Notes under the pieces: generated by a model
Seen by the model: the letters and a program-made list of their open reading frames with translations, nothing else
What the model was told of the DNA's origin: nothing
Databases searched by the model: none
NCBI GenBank assembly: GCA_014529385.2
Contig: CM043950.1
Coordinates: 83,462,843 to 83,526,842 of the forward strand
DNA from: Adiantum capillus-veneris
Taxonomy: Eukaryota; Streptophyta; Polypodiopsida; Polypodiales; Pteridaceae
Length of the DNA: 64,000 nucleotides
Direction of reading: 5' to 3'
In this document: positions 59,470 through 64,000 of the stretch, piece by piece
Position numbering within the stretch: position 1 is the first letter of the stretch
Layout of the letters: every line of letters begins with the position of its first letter
Program-made: the position numbers and the translations under genes

Positions 59470-60892
59470 AGAGAAGTAAACAGAAGAGAAGTTTCTCTCC
59501 CAAGCCCTATTCTTGCCCGTAGGCAATAAAAATACTTCGGGGAGAGATGTACTTGTAGCAAGGAGAGATGTACGTTGTGTACTAGTATATCTTCACAAGA
59601 AGGTTGGTGATGGAGCAGTGTTTCTTGAATGTCTTCAAAAGAAACAATTAGGACACAAGAGAGATGGAGATAGGAGTAGAGGTAGATGTAGTAGAAGACA
59701 TGGAGGTATAGGTTGGGCTTGGAGATGAAAACAAAAATTAACAAAATAACAAAGCAAAAAACACCTTACTTATCAACCCTTTCCAGAAAGTTTGCCAATT
59801 TGATGAAGATGGCAATAAATAGAAGACTTTGGCCTTGATTGACTAGAGTTGATGTTTACAAGGATGACTTCAAGTTTAGCTAGCCTTCCTCAAAGACAAG
59901 TGTAGGACTAAAGGCTAATTTGGCATGAATCCTCTCACTCCCTCTTGACTGGTTTAGGGAACCCCCAAGGGTTACACAAGAAAGAAAAGAGCCAGTGTGA
60001 ACATAAACTGACAAAGTTTGAAATGGGCTATCCCTGCATAATGTGGACAGATTTGGGTCCACCATTTTGATCATATCTCCTCAACCATGGCTCCAAATAA
60101 AAAAGTAAAAATAGGGACAAAAAGTTCAGCTCATAAGCTATGACTCTTATTTTATACACTTTTTCCAATTCGGATTGGAACCTTGTGCAAAAAAAACATC
60201 AAAATAGGATACATTTATGGAAGAAAAAGTCTTCTTGTGGTCCCCTTAGCCTAAACTTTCATTCGATTCCAATAGACACCTCATGCAATATGAAAGCATT
60301 ACATTTCTCCTTGACAAAGGTTTGAAATCATCCTTGCTATAGTGCATTAAAATAGGTGTATCTTTGAAAATCATGCAAGCTAGTGTCCGACTAGGATTTG
60401 ATTCCTTCCTAGTAGCTATTAAAGATAAATATAAGAACTATATAAAAATACACAGAATAATATATATTGGAAGTTATCCTAGATATATGATTTAGCTAGG
60501 GTGTGAGATGATAATGAGATAGTAGAAAGAAAGAATAGTGTTTTTTGCCCCAAGTTAAAGAGACGGAGCTATTGACGTTTTTTTTCCATAGTAATTCTAA
60601 TGGTAAAGTAATAATATTTTACCCTTGAGATAAATATTAGGATGAGATAGAAAGATGATTATCATTGCTTTTTTTCCCAAGTTAAAGAGACGGAGCTATT
60701 GACACTTTTTTTCCATAGTACTTTCTAATGGTAAAGTAAGAATATGTTACCCTTGATATAAATATTAGGATGAGATAGAAAGATGATTATTATTCTTAGA
60801 TATGCATTTATACATTATGGGAGATATACTAAAAATTTGCAAGATAGATCTTGTAGCATTTGTTCCCACAATATATGTGTCACAGCACAACA
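59470..60892 (-). repeat. Proximal part of the G 3' LTR
   Basis: It starts TGTTGTGCTG (minus strand) after the polypurine tract at 60893-60904. It holds a tandem duplication of about 127 bp (60548-60676 and 60677-60790) sharing AAGTTAAAGAGACGGAGCTA. No gene is seen. Confidence 0.75.
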
Positions 60893-60904
60893 TCCACCCC
60901 CTCT
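60893..60904 (-). other. Polypurine tract of G
   Basis: The minus strand reads AGAGGGGGTGGA immediately before the LTR start. Confidence 0.8.
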
Positions 60905-63436
60905 AAACCTGCACATCCTCTGATATATGCCGCATTTGATTTGCTGTAGCTTAAAATTTCCTTGTATATCTTCCATGATGTCTTCTTTATTGATAGCTTC
61001 CAGCACTTCATCTTCACTTTGATCTTCACCTACGTTTTGTACTTCCTCCTTCTCAACATCTTCTGGATCATTGTTTCCTCTTCTCTGAAACATTTTGATC
61101 CTTTTTCCTGCAATGGGAACTTTTACTTATGTACCATCTAGTTCAGACAAGCTCCAAGTAGACTTTTCATGCACATGCTTTACGACATATGATCAAACCA
61201 TCTTTTTGAGAACTTACGCATAACTATGTGTTGGTTATCAAGGCTACTATCATTCACTAAAACCCAGTCACCTTTGTCAATTGCTTTACACCTGAGACGA
61301 TATCGCTTATCAAAGTAGTCCTTGTTTTTCAACCTTGAAATTTTGAGTCGTTCTTTTGCAGCCTCAATGTGTTCAGGTCTTCTCTCTAATTGGCTTATGC
61401 GCAATGCAAGGAGATCTTACCTGTTAAGCCCCTCTTGCCAAGGTAGTACATTCCATGTGGGAATTGTATCTTCAATGGGCATCATTGGCTTTTGACCATA
61501 CATCAGCTCCGCATGCCTATAGCCACTTACTGAGCTATGTGTTGTACGATCAACCCATAAAGCATATGGAAACAATTTTGGTCACTCACCAACTCTTCCT
61601 TTGCAAGCCTTGGCCAAAGCTTTGATGATAGGAGGATGCCCTCTTTCACTCTTTCCATTGCCTTCATGGTTGTAAGCTGTAGTAAGAGAAAGCTTGATTC
61701 CTAATCTGGAAAAGAACTCCCTTGCTTCCTTAACATCCAGCTCACCTCTGTTTGCATTGATTTTTCCCACACAACCATAACGGCAAATCAACTCATCAAG
61801 AAGGAATAATTTACATACAACTTCTATGGTTTTAGCTCTTAATGATTTCCCTTCAACCTGGTTAGTTAGGTCCTCTCATGCAAGAAGTAAGTATCTCATT
61901 CTCTAGAGTCCTAAAGGCATTGTGACTATACCCACAACCCATCATAGCGCATGGCTAGTGTATAAGTAGGGTGCAATCCATCACAATGTCGAGCATTTGA
62001 ATACATTCGACAAGTTACACATGACTCTACAAATTGAGATACATATTTATACATACCCTTCCACCAATATTTTTCTTTCAACTTGGAGAAGGTTGCCCAC
62101 ACACCCATATGTCCAGCCCATAGACTCTCATGAAACTCTTGCATGAGCTTTACTTGAGTCTCTTTTTTACATATCACCCTTTGTGGTGTAGCACCCTTTT
62201 GTTTAGGATGCTTCCACAAGTAACCATCCCTCAAAAAGTACCCACATGCTTTCCTGCGTATCCTCCTGAATTCTACTTCAAACCAATCATCCTATTTTGC
62301 TAGAGTACCCAAGTAGCTTTTAATAAGAAGCCAATCATCTTCATAAAGCTCTTTCAAGAAAAATTCAAGTGGATTGGTCATGCAGACATTGTTACCTTGG
62401 ACATGAGAGATAGAATAGGACTTTGTGCCTACATCATCTTTCTCGTCAATCATATGTGACTCATCTTCATACCTTTCCCTTGATAGGAAACACCTCTGCA
62501 AACTCATCCACAATCGGTCTTGTACCTACATTTCTAATTGTCACCTTGTACTGGTTGCATATCTTGGATGAAGCATAGAGAACCATTCTTCTTCAGAACT
62601 ATGAACCACTTGTTTGAGTATGGAGCACAAGAAGTCTCCATAATCCCCATTTTGATCTTTTGATTCAAAATCTCTACTAACTTGGGCAAATGATCAGCCT
62701 TTGGAACCGGAATAGTAGGCTGCAGATTCCAAGGCACGTGAGGTATTGTAAAAGCTACCATATGGGATACAATAGAAGGATCAACACATCCTATCTCATG
62801 TGGCTCAAATGCAAACGCCTTACCATGCTTTGAAAGCATTTCTTTAAAGCGCTTTGTCTCCTTCTGTGTTAGAAACTCCTCGCAACCAATCTTCAACAGT
62901 TGAAAAGACTCCTTTGTGAAAGTGTGCCCAATCTTTTTAGGATTCCTCAAACTTGGTTGCAAAGAAGCTTGCTCAATATTTCTCTTGTTGTCAAGTGGTA
63001 AGGGTGAAGCTACTGGTTTCACCTTCTTTGCTATACTCTTGTACTTAGTTTTAGCATTGAATTTTGGGCCAACTGTTTGCTTAAAACATTGGTTTTATTT
63101 AAAGGCTTCTATTACTTGATACATATTCTCATAGAGCATACTTCCTCAACTTCAGTTTTGAGATGCAAACTAGATTCCATTATAGCTTCAAGCTCACCCA
63201 TAGTATCTACATTTGAAAAATTTCGCATCACCTCCTTTGTGACAACATTGTTTAAATGTTCTTCATTAAATTTTGGTGCTTGTAAAAGTGATACGACATC
63301 CGATTTCTTAAGGAACAAACTTAACAAATAGATGTGATCCTCCTGGTTGTGACCACCACACAACTCTTGGGTGAAATTTCTACAAGAATATACAAAAACA
63401 TTATGATAGAAGCACAGAATGGAGCGTAGCAAAATG
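60905..63436 (-). pseudogene. Gypsy pol of element G with most of RT and RNase H deleted
   Basis: Reading leftward: a pre-RT region (63112-63432), then the RT N-terminal part (62534-63022) with MLSKHGKAFAFEPHEIGCVD, FTIPHVPWNLQPTIPVPKAD and KKNGSLCFIQDMQPV, then a frame shift into VTIRNVGTRPIVDEFAEVF. At about 62480 the sequence jumps to the region before integrase, so the RT palm with its catalytic Asp pair and the whole RNase H are missing. Integrase follows: HESLWAGHMG and CVTCRMYSN (zinc site, 61926-62234), GELDVKEAREFFSRLGIKLS and AYNHEGNGKSERGHPPI (second half of the core, 61582-61791), then the C-terminal DYFDKRYRLRCKAIDKGDWV (61180-61404). A short acidic tail with KEEVQNVGEDQSEDEVLEA ends at the polypurine tract. 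Multiple stops. The copy is dead. Confidence 0.85.
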
Positions 63437-63439
63437 TAT

Positions 63440-64000
63440 TAATAGCCATTTTTTGGCTCTCTGTAATTGCCATGGTGAGCTAACTCACCTTACCAAAATC
63501 ACCCAAATACTATGGCTACCTTCACCCTTTCACTATACATAGGCGTGTGTGAGTTAGGGGACTTTTCCTATATCTCCTTAAAAACCCTCACTTAGCTAGT
63601 CATTGGGCTAGTTGAGCCAAATAAATAAATAAATAAAAGTAAAAGACAAAATATATTATGGCCCTTTTGTGTATAAGTACTTCATTGTATATAGGGCCTA
63701 AGTAAGGCCTAAGTATAGGGATTTTTTATGATAATTATTTTTGGTAATTATCTAAATATGTATGCTTAGGGGTGTGTTATTTATCCAAGTATGCTATGTA
63801 CATTTACTCACCATTACCATGATCTTTCTTACCATGTATTTTGAAAAATCAGTTCATGCAAGCTTTTCTTATTTTTGGTGTGAATCCACTCTAAGGAAAA
63901 ATTTCAAAAATGCCTTCCACCGTCAGTCATTGCATTTCACTAAATTTCTATTTTCTACAGGTATTTTTTCTTATCTCTTGTAAAAACATATACATCAATA
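63440..64000 (+). repeat. Start of a third B-family LTR, cut by the window edge
   Basis: It starts TAATAGCCATTTTTTGGCTC, diverged from the B LTR start TGATAGCCG by G to A changes, and follows the other B LTRs to the end of the window (for example ACTCACCATTACCATGATC). It is inserted upstream of the RT of G. Whether it is solo or belongs to a full element cannot be seen. Confidence 0.8.

Larger units (their letters stand above)
35793..64000 (-). mobile_element. Gypsy element G, split by nested insertions; continues past the window
   Basis: The 3' LTR of G reads from TGTTGTGCTG at 60892 leftward to 59470, resumes at 36451 after element F and ends CTTCTTGACA at 35793, in total about 2.08 kb. 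Right of 60892 are a polypurine tract and a minus-strand pol. Its 5' part is cut by a B-family LTR from 63440. The 5' LTR lies outside the window. Confidence 0.75.

Overview
This window is plant nuclear DNA made almost entirely of transposable elements. I found no intact single-copy host gene, rRNA or tRNA. The plant assignment rests on plant-type CACTA genes (Tnp2, DUF4218, DUF4216), a Tat-like Ty3/gypsy element with two RNase H regions, a hAT transposase with BED and DUF659 domains, tRNA-primed LTR elements and many CT/GA microsatellites. The nesting density fits a very large genome such as a fern or gymnosperm, but the sequence alone does not fix the species.

Layout, left to right. 1-3118 is unassigned DNA with one fold-back. 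3119-10402 is a complete CACTA element with an ATA target duplication; its two genes (minus strand) are nearly intact. 10403-13450 is unassigned. 13657-24294 is a broken minus-strand gypsy element, C (primer site, gag and part of the protease), invaded by a plus-strand Tat-like gypsy element, B (pol plus a 2.65 kb 3' LTR). 24707-35234 is a run of four 1.25 kb tandem units, A1-A4. The second unit is split by D, a complete 5.9 kb gag-only LTR element.

35235-64000 is a set of nested insertions. An integrase fragment (H) is cut by a minus-strand gypsy element (G). The 3' LTR of G is cut by F, a 23 kb LTR element with AGAGA target duplications and a tRNA-Asp-type primer site. One LTR of F is cut by a complete B-family LTR, and the internal reading frame of F is cut by a 10.3 kb hAT transposon. 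Upstream of its RT, G is cut again by the start of another B-family LTR at the window edge.

The most notable object is the hAT transposon at 43527-53832. It has matched ends and an exact 8-bp target duplication. Besides its own transposase (minus strand) it carries three reading frames on the opposite strand: a protein-kinase-like pseudogene, a protein of unknown family and a coiled-coil RING-H2 protein. It also has a 175-bp tandem array near one end and a 150-bp array near the other. The CACTA element is second: a TGA codon is the only break in a 1,423-residue frame that joins its two usual proteins through seven predicted introns.
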